A stretch of 23,623 nt of DNA from JAUIEH01 sp964483375. GTDB lineage: Bacteria > Pseudomonadota > Alphaproteobacteria > Caulobacterales > Maricaulaceae. The stretch is from contig CAZABJ010000043.1 in the NCBI GenBank assembly GCA_964483375.1, positions 1 through 23,623 on the forward strand. Reading direction: 5' to 3'. The notes beneath the pieces are model-generated. The model saw only the letters and a list, made by a program, of their open reading frames with translations, made no database searches and was not told where the DNA came from. Both the position numbers and the translations under genes were made by a program. Numbering within the stretch: the stretch's first letter is position 1; each line of letters begins with the position of its first letter. Of this stretch, positions 14,371-21,983 are shown piece after piece.

Positions 14371-15963
14371 ATGTCAGACGCTCCCGCACTCGCCGCTCTG
14401 GCTCGTGACGCCAAAGCCTGGCCGTTTCAGCTCGCGCGCGAGATCCAAAAGCATCGAGAAAAAAAGGGCGGCGACGGGCCGGCGGTCTTTGAGACCGGCT
14501 ACGGTCCCTCCGGCTTGCCGCATATCGGCACCTTCGGCGAAGTCGTGCGCACGAGCATGGTCCGTTGCGCTTATGAGGCTCTGACCGGCGGAGAAACTCG
14601 CCTGATCTGCGTGTCCGACGATATGGACGGCATGCGCAAGGCCCCGGGCAACGTGCCGCAGCAAGAAATGCTGGCCGAGCATCTGGGCAAGCCGCTCAGC
14701 GCAGTGCCCGATCCTTTCGGAACGCATGAGAGTTTCGCCCACCATAACAACGCCCGCCTGCGCGCGTTTTTGGACGGGTTCGGCTTTGAGTATGAGTTTC
14801 TGTCGGCGACCGAGCTTTATGCATCGGGCGGCTATGACGAGATGCTGCTGCGCACGCTTGAGCGCTTCGACAAGATCATGGCCGTCATGCTGCCGACCCT
14901 GGGCGAGGAGCGGCGGGCGACCTATTCGCCGGTTCTGCCGATTTCGCCCGCCACCGGCCGCGTGCTCTACGTGCCGATGAAAGCGGTGGACCCTGTGAAA
15001 GGCGAGGTGACCTTCCTCGACGAGGACGGAACCGAAGTGACCCAAGCCGTCACCGGCGGCGGAGCGAAGCTGCAGTGGAAGCCGGATTTCGGCATGCGCT
15101 GGGCGGCGTTGGGGGTCGACTTCGAAATGTTCGGCAAGGACCATCAAGCCAATGCGCCGATCTACTCTAAGATCTGCCGCATACTCGGGGCCGAGCCGCC
15201 GGTGCAATATGTATATGAGCTGTTCCTCGACCAGAATGGCGAGAAGATCTCAAAGTCCAAAGGTAATGGTCTCGCGGTCGAGGAGTGGCTCGCCTACGCT
15301 GCGCCGGAAAGTTTGTCGTTGTACAACTTTCAAAAACCGCGTACGGCGAAACGGCTCTATTTCGACGTGATCCCGAAAGCCGTTGATGAGTATCTCAGCC
15401 ACCTGGACGCCTTTCAGCGCCAGGACGACGCGCAACGGTTAGAGAATCCGGTCTGGCACATCCATGCCGGTGAGCCGCCCGCGGTGGGCAGTCCGATCAG
15501 CTATTCGCTTTTGCTCAATCTGGCCTCTGCGGCGAACGCCCATGACAAGGCGGTGCTCTGGGGATTTATCGAGCGCTACGCGCCTGGGGTGACCCCGCAA
15601 ACCCACCCGCTGCTCGACCGGCTGGCGGGATACGCCGTGCGCTATGTCGAAGACGTGGTGACGCCCAAAAAATTCTTCCGGCCGCCGGATGAGCGGGAGC
15701 GTTCGGCGCTCGAGGCGCTGAAGGCGCGCTTCGCCGCTCTCGAGCCTGATGAACGCGACGGCGAGGTCATCCAGGCCGAGGTCTATGCGGTCGGGCGGGA
15801 ATCCGGCTTCGACCCGCTGCGGGATTGGTTCAAGGCGCTCTATGAAACCCTTTTGGGTCAGGGCCAGGGACCGCGCTTCGGGTCTTTCGCCGCGATTTAC
15901 GGGCTGGCCGAAACCGCCGCTCTCATCGACCGCGCCCTTGCGGGGGAATTGACCAGCGCCTGA
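14371..15963 (+). CDS. lysK: Lysyl-tRNA synthetase, class I
   Basis: Attaches lysine to tRNA-Lys in the cytoplasm. The 530-residue protein is the class I form found in archaea and many alphaproteobacteria rather than the class II LysS. It has the HIGH-type motif PHIGT (HIGT at 51-54) within FETGYGPSGLPHIGTFGEV, and KISKS (292-296) followed by KGNGL. Other class I LysRS blocks are VSDDMDGMRKAPGNVP, FGKDHQANAPIYSKICR and PESLSLYNFQKPR. A C-terminal helical anticodon-binding region follows. The ATG at 14371 is preceded by GGAGA with 11-base spacing. Length is normal for the family and no key residue is missing. No second LysRS is in the window, so this may be the only one. Confidence 0.97.
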   Translation: MSDAPALAALARDAKAWPFQLAREIQKHREKKGGDGPAVFETGYGPSGLPHIGTFGEVVRTSMVRCAYEALTGGETRLICVSDDMDGMRKAPGNVPQQEMLAEHLGKPLSAVPDPFGTHESFAHHNNARLRAFLDGFGFEYEFLSATELYASGGYDEMLLRTLERFDKIMAVMLPTLGEERRATYSPVLPISPATGRVLYVPMKAVDPVKGEVTFLDEDGTEVTQAVTGGGAKLQWKPDFGMRWAALGVDFEMFGKDHQANAPIYSKICRILGAEPPVQYVYELFLDQNGEKISKSKGNGLAVEEWLAYAAPESLSLYNFQKPRTAKRLYFDVIPKAVDEYLSHLDAFQRQDDAQRLENPVWHIHAGEPPAVGSPISYSLLLNLASAANAHDKAVLWGFIERYAPGVTPQTHPLLDRLAGYAVRYVEDVVTPKKFFRPPDERERSALEALKARFAALEPDERDGEVIQAEVYAVGRESGFDPLRDWFKALYETLLGQGQGPRFGSFAAIYGLAETAALIDRALAGELTSA

Positions 15964-16045
15964 CGGGCCGTCCGCCTTTTTCCCATCGCGCTTGAGATCC
16001 GGAGCGCCGTGTCGGGCGTAGACCTTCTCGCCCCCATCGCGGCGT

Positions 16046-16074
16046 TTGGCCGCGGAATGGGTTTGAGATAGCAT
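16046..16074 (+). promoter_or_regulatory. Candidate promoter of secreted TPR protein
   Basis: TTGGCC (16046-16051), 17-base spacer, TAGCAT (16069-16074); predicted start of transcription near 16081, about 30 bases before the ATG, with AGAGG (16099-16103) as the ribosome site. A small hairpin CGCGGC/GCCGCG (16038-16054) overlaps the -35. Confidence 0.4.
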
Positions 16075-16111
16075 CCCCGTGCCGGGGGCGGCTCAAACAG
16101 AGGCGATGGTC

Positions 16112-16900
16112 ATGAAACGCGCAGTTTTGAGCGGCTTATGCCTCGTTCCCGCCTTGGCCGCGCCGGCCATAGGCGATGACGATCCGGTCCTTGCGGCCTA
16201 CGCATTTTATCAAGCCGGCGCCTTCGCCGACGCCGCCGCACATATCGGCGATGACGCCGATGCGGACGCCGACGCCCGCGCGCTCGCCGCAAAAGCGCTT
16301 AACGCTCAGGCCGTGTTCGCCGAGGCGGGCGAAGGGCGGGAAACGCTCATCGCCGAGGCGCGGGCGCATGCCGAAGCGGCGATCGGCATCGATCCCGACC
16401 ACGTCGAAGCGCATTTGCAGCTGGCGATCGTGGTCTGGCTGGAAGGTCGTGAGCTCTCGCGCTGGGAAGGCTACCGGCTCGGCTTGCCGCAAGAGGGGCG
16501 TCGTCTCATCGACGTCGCCATGGTCGAAGCGCCGCAAGAGCCCTGGGCGCACGCCCTTTTGGGCGCCTGGCATCTAGAGGTGGCGCGACGCGGCGGACGC
16601 GCGGGCATGGCGCTTTTGGGCGCGCGAATTGATGTCGGTGCGGAGCATTTCTACGAAGCCATGCGGCTTGATCCCGACGACGCGGCAATCGCGGCGCAAT
16701 GCGGGATCTCGTTCCTCGCGCTCAACCGTCGGCGCTATGAGGAGCATGCCCGCATCGCCCTGGAACGCGCTGTCGCAGCGGAGGCGAACGACGCCTTTGA
16801 AACGGCGATGCGGGATGAGGCCCAACGTCTGCTCGCGCTGATGTCAGAGGGCGAATGGCGGGCGTTGGATGAAGCGGTGTCACGCTTCGTGGAGGGGTGA
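16112..16900 (+). CDS. Secreted TPR-repeat protein, unknown function
   Basis: A 262-residue protein with signal peptide MKRAVLSGLCLVPALAAPAIG. The mature part is almost all helical with TPR-like units: YAFYQAGAFADAAAHI, ARAHAEAAIGIDPDHVEAHLQLAI, ALLGAWHLEVARRGG, and HFYEAMRLDPDDAAIAAQCGI. An Asp/Ala run (DDADADADARA) sits near 47-57. The ATG at 16112 is used; ATG 16106 and GTG 16079 are in frame but spoil the signal peptide. It probably acts as a periplasmic scaffold or assembly factor, but there is no partner gene nearby. It converges with the DUF6653 gene, the stops being about 20 bases apart. Confidence 0.8.
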   Translation: MKRAVLSGLCLVPALAAPAIGDDDPVLAAYAFYQAGAFADAAAHIGDDADADADARALAAKALNAQAVFAEAGEGRETLIAEARAHAEAAIGIDPDHVEAHLQLAIVVWLEGRELSRWEGYRLGLPQEGRRLIDVAMVEAPQEPWAHALLGAWHLEVARRGGRAGMALLGARIDVGAEHFYEAMRLDPDDAAIAAQCGISFLALNRRRYEEHARIALERAVAAEANDAFETAMRDEAQRLLALMSEGEWRALDEAVSRFVEG

Positions 16901-16908
16901 TCGCAGGC

Positions 16909-16928
16909 GGGGGCTGAGGCCTCACCCC
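16909..16928. terminator. Palindrome between convergent genes, possible shared 3' end
   Basis: TGAGGCCTCA is a perfect 10-bp palindrome (16915-16924), flanked by GGGG and CCCC so the hairpin can extend. It contains the stop codon of the minus-strand DUF6653 gene and lies just after the stop of the TPR gene. No T-run follows on either strand. Confidence 0.25.
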
Positions 16929-17446
16929 TCGCCGCGGCCGCCGGTCCGCCAGCTCTGGTAGTCCGGCGTCGCGTCGCGCATGTCCTCGTAAAGCCAGACC
17001 ATCCGGTCGACGAACCAAATCTTGAACACGGCCGCCAGCGTCCATCCCCCGGCGGCTTGCCAAAAGTCCTGCCGAACGAACCCGATGATCGAGGGGATGA
17101 GGGCGAGCGCCGCCAACCCGGTGAGCACATGGGCGGCGCGAGCGTGACGTTGCGGGATCGGCGTGGCGCTGCGGTTCATCCAAATCCGCTCGCCGAACAC
17201 GCCCTTGGTCGCCCACGCTCTGTCGTTCTTCACGGGCGAAAAGATGCGCGGGTTCAGCCAGGTCCAAAGCGCCGTCGCGGCGATCGGCGCGAGCGCCCAC
17301 CATCCGATCCAGACATAACTCCAGACCGCCAGAAACACGAACGGGAAGGTCGCCACACGCGTCCACGCGCTCCAAGGGTTCGCATGACGCATCCAAACCG
17401 TGTCGGACATGGACATGAGCCAGCTGGCGACGCGGTCATAAGCCAT
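16922..17446 (-). CDS. DUF6653-like membrane protein
   Basis: A 174-residue membrane protein matching what I recall of the DUF6653 family: MRHANPWSAWTRVATFPF, then WIGWWALAPIAATALWTWLNPRIF, GERIWMNRSATPIP and a C-terminal WFVDRMVWLYEDMRD. TM helices are expected around residues 33-65 and 105-145. The ATG at 17446 follows AAGG with 8-base spacing; the longer frame to 17575 overlaps the cupin gene. It lies 70 bases downstream of the cupin gene on the same strand and may be the last gene of the TetR-controlled operon. The function of the family is not known to me. Confidence 0.75.
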   Translation of the reverse strand: MAYDRVASWLMSMSDTVWMRHANPWSAWTRVATFPFVFLAVWSYVWIGWWALAPIAATALWTWLNPRIFSPVKNDRAWATKGVFGERIWMNRSATPIPQRHARAAHVLTGLAALALIPSIIGFVRQDFWQAAGGWTLAAVFKIWFVDRMVWLYEDMRDATPDYQSWRTGGRGEG

Positions 17447-17516
17447 GGGCTGCCTTACTCGAGCGCGCGCCCCAAATGACGCGACAGACAAGGGTCGCAC
17501 GCAGCCAGCGTCCGGT

Positions 17517-18221
17517 TCAGCCGGTTTCGTCCAATCCAAGCACGCGTCCCAAATGCCCCTGCTTGAACCAAACAAGCGCCCCGGCCGGACTTGCTGCCGT
17601 CAGCGCGTCGCCTGGGGGCAGGCGCAACCAGTCGCCCGCGACAAGCGAAGCGTGATTGGTCTCGACGGCCCCCTCGAGCACATAGAGTTCGCCGCCCCCC
17701 TCAAGCGCCGGCGTCCAGTCGCGCTGTCCCGGCGTCAGACGTTGCAGCGTCACACGCTCGATCAAGTCCTCATAGAGAAGGGCTTCATCGTGCGCCTCGC
17801 CGATCGTCCGCCAATGCTGGGATTGGGGAGGGATGCGCACGAAGGCGTCGTCGCCGGAGTGCATTTGGCGGAGCTTGACGAGGATCACGCATCCCGGCTC
17901 GGTCCAGGGCGCGTGCGCGCTTCCGGGCGGGTTGCGGACATAGGTCCCCGCTTCGAAGTCTCCGCTGACGTCGCTAAAAACGCCTGACAGAACGAAGAAC
18001 TCCTCGCCCAGGTCATGGGCGTGGCTTGGGAAGCGTGAGTTCGGCGCGTACCGCACGACGCTGGTGACGCGGGCTATCTCGCCGCCCACGCGGTCAAGCA
18101 TCCGCCGCGTTACGCCAGGGGAGGGCGAGGGGCTCCATTCCGCCTCGGCCGCGCGCATGAGGGCGGGTTGTGAGAAATCAGCGTTCAGCCGAATCGGCGG
18201 CTGTGCGGCGGTTTCGCTCAT
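17517..18221 (-). CDS. ChrR-type cupin domain protein
   Basis: A 234-residue two-cupin protein similar to the cupin half of the anti-sigma factor ChrR. The metal site of the first barrel is visible in FPSHAHDLGEEFFVLSG (H67, H69, E73/E74) with H103 in NPPGSAHAPW. The sequence VFSDVSGDFEAGTYVRNPPGS is diagnostic of the ChrR cupin. The second half (ELYVLEGAVETNHASLVAGDWLRLPPGD) is a cupin-like barrel without the histidines. It lacks the N-terminal zinc anti-sigma domain, so it is not an anti-sigma factor. AGGAGC precedes the ATG; the gene starts 9 bases after the SDR stop. Predicted metal-dependent enzyme or sensor, possibly linked to oxidised lipids or peroxides; this role is inference. Confidence 0.85.
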   Translation of the reverse strand: MSETAAQPPIRLNADFSQPALMRAAEAEWSPSPSPGVTRRMLDRVGGEIARVTSVVRYAPNSRFPSHAHDLGEEFFVLSGVFSDVSGDFEAGTYVRNPPGSAHAPWTEPGCVILVKLRQMHSGDDAFVRIPPQSQHWRTIGEAHDEALLYEDLIERVTLQRLTPGQRDWTPALEGGGELYVLEGAVETNHASLVAGDWLRLPPGDALTAASPAGALVWFKQGHLGRVLGLDETG

Positions 18222-18230
18222 GCCGTGCTC

Positions 18231-18959
18231 CTAAAAGGCCTCCGCCGCCGGCCGCAGGTCGAACTCGAACGACCATGCGCTGGGCGGCTGTTCGATTACG
18301 GCGAGATAAGCCGCGGCGATGTCGGCGGGGTCGAGGGTTTTCGTGTCCGCGGAGATTTGCGGCGTTGAGGGGTCGCCCCCGGCGATGCGACCGTCGATGA
18401 CGGCGTGGGCGACATGCACGCCTTGCGGGCCGTAGGTCCGCGCCAGCGATTGGACCAGGCCGCGAAGGGCGAATTTCGACGAGGCGAAGGCCGAGAAATC
18501 CGCCCCGCCGCGCAGGCTGGCGGTGGCGCCGGTGAAGGTGGCGGCCCCACGCCCTCGTCGCGCCATGCCTGGGAGGAGCGCTTGGGCGGCGTTGAACGCG
18601 CTGAGACAATTGGCGCGCCAAACCGCTTCGAAGTCCTCAGCGGCGGTCTCTTCAAAGGGCCCCATGGCGAACGCCGCGGCGTTGAAACAGAGCACGTCGG
18701 CCGGGCCGACGGCCGCCTCCGCTTCAGCCGCCGCGACTTTGAGCGCCGCTGCATCCGTCGCATCGGCTCGGATTGCGCGAAAACCGGGCAGCTCTTCGGC
18801 CAAGGTCCGGGCAAGCGGGCTGTCAGGCCCGAACGAGCGACCGACGCCTGCGACCCGCCACCCCGCTTGCGTGAGCGCTCGGCACAACGCCGCGCCGAGC
18901 CCCGCGCCGACGCCGATTACGACCGCGCCGCCGCGTTCCCCGTTTTCATGCCGGGCCAT
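18231..18959 (-). CDS. Short-chain dehydrogenase/reductase-like protein with altered catalytic site
   Basis: A 242-residue Rossmann-fold SDR. The cofactor loop is VIGVGAGLGAAL (15-26), with R41 after strand 2 (VGRSF), D67 in ADATD and the NAG-like FNAAAF (N93). In the region normally holding Ser and Tyr-xxx-Lys it reads TGATASLRGG then SAFASSK: F158 replaces the catalytic Tyr, K162 is kept, and A145 stands where the Ser is expected. I recall this TGATAS...FxxxK pattern from a recurring proteobacterial SDR branch, so it is probably not damage. The ATG at 18959 overlaps the MAPEG stop by one base. It may be a weak or unusual oxidoreductase or a non-catalytic NAD(P)-binding protein. Confidence 0.85.
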   Translation of the reverse strand: MARHENGERGGAVVIGVGAGLGAALCRALTQAGWRVAGVGRSFGPDSPLARTLAEELPGFRAIRADATDAAALKVAAAEAEAAVGPADVLCFNAAAFAMGPFEETAAEDFEAVWRANCLSAFNAAQALLPGMARRGRGAATFTGATASLRGGADFSAFASSKFALRGLVQSLARTYGPQGVHVAHAVIDGRIAGGDPSTPQISADTKTLDPADIAAAYLAVIEQPPSAWSFEFDLRPAAEAF

Positions 18960-19369
18960 CACAGGACGCCCAGGGCGACGAGGGCGAGAGCGACCTGCGC
19001 GCCAAAACCGGCGAGAAAGGCCACAGTCCGCAAGAGCGGGACGCCGGCGGAATAGATGACGAAATGGGCCGAACGCGCGGCGAAATAGGTCAGCGCGGCG
19101 ATGGCGGTGATCTCATTCGTCCGCTCTAGGATCACGACCGTGAGGACGAGCGGGGCGAACACCACCAGATTCTCAACCGCATTTCGGTGAGCGCACATCA
19201 TCCGGTCGGCCCAGCGCGCCCGCGGCCGTTCGTCCGGCTCGGGATTGCGCAAGGCGCCCCAAAGACCGTTCTCCACCATCCGATTGAGGATGTAGGGAAC
19301 CCAAAACAGCGCGGTTATCAGAGCGGTGGCGGTGAGCCAGAACAGCTCGGGATTATCACGTAACGTCAT
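18959..19369 (-). CDS. MAPEG-family membrane protein
   Basis: A 136-residue protein with four hydrophobic helices, typical of the MAPEG family (membrane-associated proteins in eicosanoid and glutathione metabolism). The family signature is in RMMCAHRNAVENLVVFAPLVL (AHxNxxENxxxF), followed by AARSAHFVIYSAGVPLLRTVAF. Eukaryotic members are microsomal glutathione transferases that act on lipophilic electrophiles and lipid hydroperoxides; the bacterial roles are mostly untested. The ATG at 19369 has AGGGGA upstream. It is the first gene of the operon divergent from the TetR gene, with a palindrome next to its putative -35. Confidence 0.88.
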   Translation of the reverse strand: MTLRDNPELFWLTATALITALFWVPYILNRMVENGLWGALRNPEPDERPRARWADRMMCAHRNAVENLVVFAPLVLTVVILERTNEITAIAALTYFAARSAHFVIYSAGVPLLRTVAFLAGFGAQVALALVALGVL

Positions 19370-19407
19370 CGGCGATCCCCTGTGAAAGTCTGCGCGTCAC
19401 TCTCTTA

Positions 19408-19427
19408 ACCTACTAGAAGGTAGTCAA
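19408..19427 (-). promoter_or_regulatory. TetR-type operator next to the -35 of the MAPEG operon
   Basis: ACCTACTAGAAGGTAGT (19408-19424) is an imperfect palindrome with the CTAC/GTAG arms common in TetR-family operators. On the minus strand TTGACT (19427-19422) reads as a -35 abutting it, so bound repressor would block polymerase at the MAPEG/SDR/cupin operon. A matching -10 is weak. Confidence 0.5.
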
Positions 19428-19488
19428 GCGCCGCCCCATCTGTTCACGCAATCGTGCGCACGGTCGACGGCGCATGCGGAGGAGAGTT

Positions 19489-19517
19489 TTGGCCTGCCGG
19501 CGGATAGGGTCTAATCG
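19489..19517 (+). promoter_or_regulatory. Promoter of tetR, predicted leaderless
   Basis: TTGGCC (19489-19494), 17-base spacer, TAATCG (19512-19517). Transcription would start at or within a base of the ATG at 19524, and no ribosome site is present. The same arrangement is seen at padR. Confidence 0.45.
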
Positions 19518-19523
19518 ACAACC

Positions 19524-20126
19524 ATGAAACTGCGGGGAAGAGCGAAGTCGGGGGAGGGCGAGACCGCCCGCCGCATCACAGAGGTGGTCGAGGCGTTGAT
19601 GATGGAGCGCGGCTTCAATGCGATCAGCTACGCCGACATCGCCGAGCGCATCGGCATTCGCAAAGCCTCCATTCATTATCACTTCCCAACCAAAGCCGAC
19701 CTCGGCGAAGCCGTCATTCATCGCTACGCCGACAAAATGCATGGCGCCACGCCCGACCTTGCGCAGATAGCTGAGCCGGACTTCGCCGCTTTGCTGGAGG
19801 GGTTTTTGGCGGTTTTCGGCGCTGTGGCGGAGAGCCCGCGCAAGGTGTGCTTGGGCGGCGTGCTGGGCGCTGAGTTCGAAACCCTCCCCGCCGGCATGCG
19901 TGCGGAAGTGCGCCGCTTCTACGCTGAAGCGCAGTCCTGGCTTGAAGCGTTGCTGAGACTGGGACGCGAGGCTGGCGCCTTCGCATTCGAGGGCGCGCCG
20001 GAGACGCTCGCCCAGACGGTGTTCTCGGCGATGGAAGGCGCGCTGATTATCGGCCGCGCCCTGGACCGCCCCGACCACCTCGCCAGCGTCACTGCGCAGG
20101 TGCGCGCGATGACGGGCGCGCGGTGA
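19524..20126 (+). CDS. TetR/AcrR-family transcriptional regulator
   Basis: A 200-residue repressor with the TetR N-terminal three-helix DNA-binding domain: TARRITEVVEALMMERGFN, then the HTH SYADIAERIGIRKASIHYHF (36-54 region) and PTKADLGEAVIHRYAD. The C-terminal ligand domain (about 75-200) shows the helical LGGVLGAEFETLPAGMRAEV and FSAMEGALIIGRAL seen in the TetR subgroup related to AcuR/NemR-like regulators. It is divergent from the MAPEG-SDR-cupin operon, with the palindrome at 19408-19424 between them, so it most likely represses that operon and responds to a lipophilic or electrophilic compound. The ligand is not determined. It is convergent with the beta-lactamase-fold gene. Confidence 0.93.
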   Translation: MKLRGRAKSGEGETARRITEVVEALMMERGFNAISYADIAERIGIRKASIHYHFPTKADLGEAVIHRYADKMHGATPDLAQIAEPDFAALLEGFLAVFGAVAESPRKVCLGGVLGAEFETLPAGMRAEVRRFYAEAQSWLEALLRLGREAGAFAFEGAPETLAQTVFSAMEGALIIGRALDRPDHLASVTAQVRAMTGAR

Positions 20127-20168
20127 TGGCTTCGCCAGCCAAGGGTCCGCCGCCCCTAGAGCGCCCCG

Positions 20169-21239
20169 TTAGCGTCGCAGCTCTTGGCGGGCGAGCGCGA
20201 GCGCGACCTCCGCCACCGCATCGCCGTCGCCTTCGACATTGCCGGTGATCGCAACGGAGATCCTGGGTTCCACCAAAACGAGGAGGTAACCCCGCCCGCC
20301 GGGCGAACCGCCGCCCATCGTGAGATAGAGAACGCCGTCGGGGTAACCGTCGAACTCGGCCACGCCGTACCCCATCGCAAAACTGGTTTCGCCATGAGCG
20401 CCGCGCCCCGATTCCAGAAGGGCGCGCAAAGCGGGAGCGGGCGCGATACGGCCGTCATAGGCGGTGCGGCCGATCTCAGCGAGTTCGGCGCTGGAGGCGA
20501 TTAGACCGCCGCCGCCGAATTTGCATTCCGCGCTCATCGGCGCGAGCGACTGCAGCTCAACGCCAGCGTCGAAGTAAGGCGTCGCGGTTGCTTGGGTCTC
20601 GCTGTCAAGGCGCATCCCGGGGTCAAAGCCCAGCGCGCTTTGCAGCGCGGCGTCGAAGCTCGGGGCGTCTTCGAGCTCCATCAGCGCCTGACTGGCCAAC
20701 ACCAGCCCGAAGGTGGTGTAGCGTTCGCCCTCGCCGGCGGCGAATGTCAGCGGGTCGTTGGAAAAATAGTCTATCGCGTCGCGGGGGCTTTCGCAGCGCC
20801 GGTCGGAGAACGCGATCCAATCCTCCCGACCGTTATAGTGCCGGATGCCTGAGTTATGGGTGAGCAGATGGCGCAAGGTCACGGCTTGATACTGCTCAGG
20901 CAGGTCGTCGATGACCGTGGTCACCGGCGCATCAAGGTCAAGCGCGCCTTCATGCGCCCGCCTTAGGAATGCGAGCCCCGTCACCAGCTTCGACACGGAA
21001 TAGATGTTGAACCGCGTGTCCTGGTCGACAGGCGCGCCGGTGTCGGTGTCGACGACCCCGAAAGTTCTCGCCATCGCGGTTTCTTCGCCGGACAAGACGG
21101 TGACCGAAAGCCCTGGAAACTCTGCAGCGAGGGCCTCAAGTTGCGCTTCGACCGCCGCGCCGGTTTCCGGCTCCGGCGAACTTTCCGCAGAACAAGCGGC
21201 TATGAGGGCTAAGGCGGTAACCGCCGATAATCTGCGCAT
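20169..21239 (-). CDS. Serine hydrolase lipoprotein, beta-lactamase (class C/DD-peptidase) fold
   Basis: A 356-residue exported lipoprotein: MRRLSAVTALALIAACSAES holds a lipobox with C16. The beta-lactamase superfamily (Pfam Beta-lactamase, PF00144-type) is shown by the SxxK motif FNIYSVSKLVTG (S81, K84), LRHLLTHNSGI, and AGEGERYTTFGLVLASQALM. The second motif YxN is YTT (Y174), so Asn is replaced by Thr, and the third motif, often HTG/HxG, reads TMGGGSPGG with no His or Lys. It is thus more like an esterase or peptidase relative than a drug-hydrolysing beta-lactamase. The start has only a weak purine run upstream. No antibiotic resistance should be inferred. Confidence 0.88.
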   Translation of the reverse strand: MRRLSAVTALALIAACSAESSPEPETGAAVEAQLEALAAEFPGLSVTVLSGEETAMARTFGVVDTDTGAPVDQDTRFNIYSVSKLVTGLAFLRRAHEGALDLDAPVTTVIDDLPEQYQAVTLRHLLTHNSGIRHYNGREDWIAFSDRRCESPRDAIDYFSNDPLTFAAGEGERYTTFGLVLASQALMELEDAPSFDAALQSALGFDPGMRLDSETQATATPYFDAGVELQSLAPMSAECKFGGGGLIASSAELAEIGRTAYDGRIAPAPALRALLESGRGAHGETSFAMGYGVAEFDGYPDGVLYLTMGGGSPGGRGYLLVLVEPRISVAITGNVEGDGDAVAEVALALARQELRR

Positions 21240-21407
21240 TCTCTATCTCTCGTCGCAGTCATGTCAGGCGGCGACGCTGCGCCCATGGGGCCGTTCGGGC
21301 AAGCCAACGTCCAGCGAACGTTCGATTAAGTTTCGGAAAGGGTGGGGCGGATCGCTGAACGGGTGAAGTCGCGGACACGCAGAGACCGTATCGCCACGGA
21401 AAAACGA

Positions 21408-21983
21408 CTATTCGTCGTCCTCAGGGTTTTCGAGCCGATAGAGCCGCGCTTCAGCGGCGACCCAGCCAGGGCTCAAAGCCAGCGCCGCCCGGTAGGCTTC
21501 GGCGGCCTCATCCCGGCGGTTCAGCCGCTCCAGCGCCAAACCGCGATTGAAGTGCAATGCATGGGCTTCTTCGAGGTCGGATTCGAGCGCCTGATTGTAC
21601 GCGTAGAGCGCGGCGGCGAAATCCTGGGTGAGGAACGCGACGTTTCCTTCTCCGATCCACGCTTGGGGAAGGTCGTCGACATATTCCCGCGCTTCGCGGA
21701 AGTCGCTGAGCGCATCTTCATACGCACCGCGCCTTTGACGAAGGATGCCGCGATTCACCAGCGTCGCAGCGTGGTTGCGGGCGGTCATCCGCCGGGACCC
21801 AGTCGAAAGCGCAGACGTGCATTCCCGTTCGGCGCGTCGCGAGGGACCGGCCTCGAGCGTCGCCTCATGACAGGCGCGCGCTGCCGGGTCGCCAAGTGTG
21901 ACGCCGGATTGCGCTTGCGCCGCGCTAGCCCCTCCTACGCTGGCGACAAGACCCACAAAGAGTATCCGAGCCAAAGTCCCCAT
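21408..21983 (-). CDS. Secreted TPR-repeat protein
   Basis: A 191-residue protein with signal peptide MGTLARILFVGLVASVGGAS and probable cleavage in SAAQAQ. TPR units follow: NHAATLVNRGILRQRRGAYEDALSDFREAR, PQAWIGEGNVAFLTQDFAAALYAYNQALE and ALHFNRGLALERLNRRDEAAEAYRAALAL. The ATG at 21983 is chosen because it begins the signal peptide; the frame extends to 22136 with a basic non-signal sequence. Two cysteines (ACHEA and ECTSA) at the start of the mature part could form a disulfide. It is likely a periplasmic protein-interaction scaffold. Gaps on both sides are under 200 bases and contain no gene I can support. Confidence 0.82.
   Translation of the reverse strand: MGTLARILFVGLVASVGGASAAQAQSGVTLGDPAARACHEATLEAGPSRRAERECTSALSTGSRRMTARNHAATLVNRGILRQRRGAYEDALSDFREAREYVDDLPQAWIGEGNVAFLTQDFAAALYAYNQALESDLEEAHALHFNRGLALERLNRRDEAAEAYRAALALSPGWVAAEARLYRLENPEDDE

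Noticed and set aside
16079..16111. GTG start of the secreted TPR protein at 16079
   Set aside because: It would precede the signal peptide with an unlike segment and lies only 4 bases after the predicted -10.
17517..18221. Anti-sigma factor ChrR
   Set aside because: Only the cupin part is present; the N-terminal zinc-binding anti-sigma domain and a neighbouring ECF sigma gene are missing.
20169..21239. Antibiotic-resistance beta-lactamase
   Set aside because: The YxN and KTG/HxG motifs are altered and the protein is a lipoprotein of the broad serine-hydrolase family; resistance is not supported.
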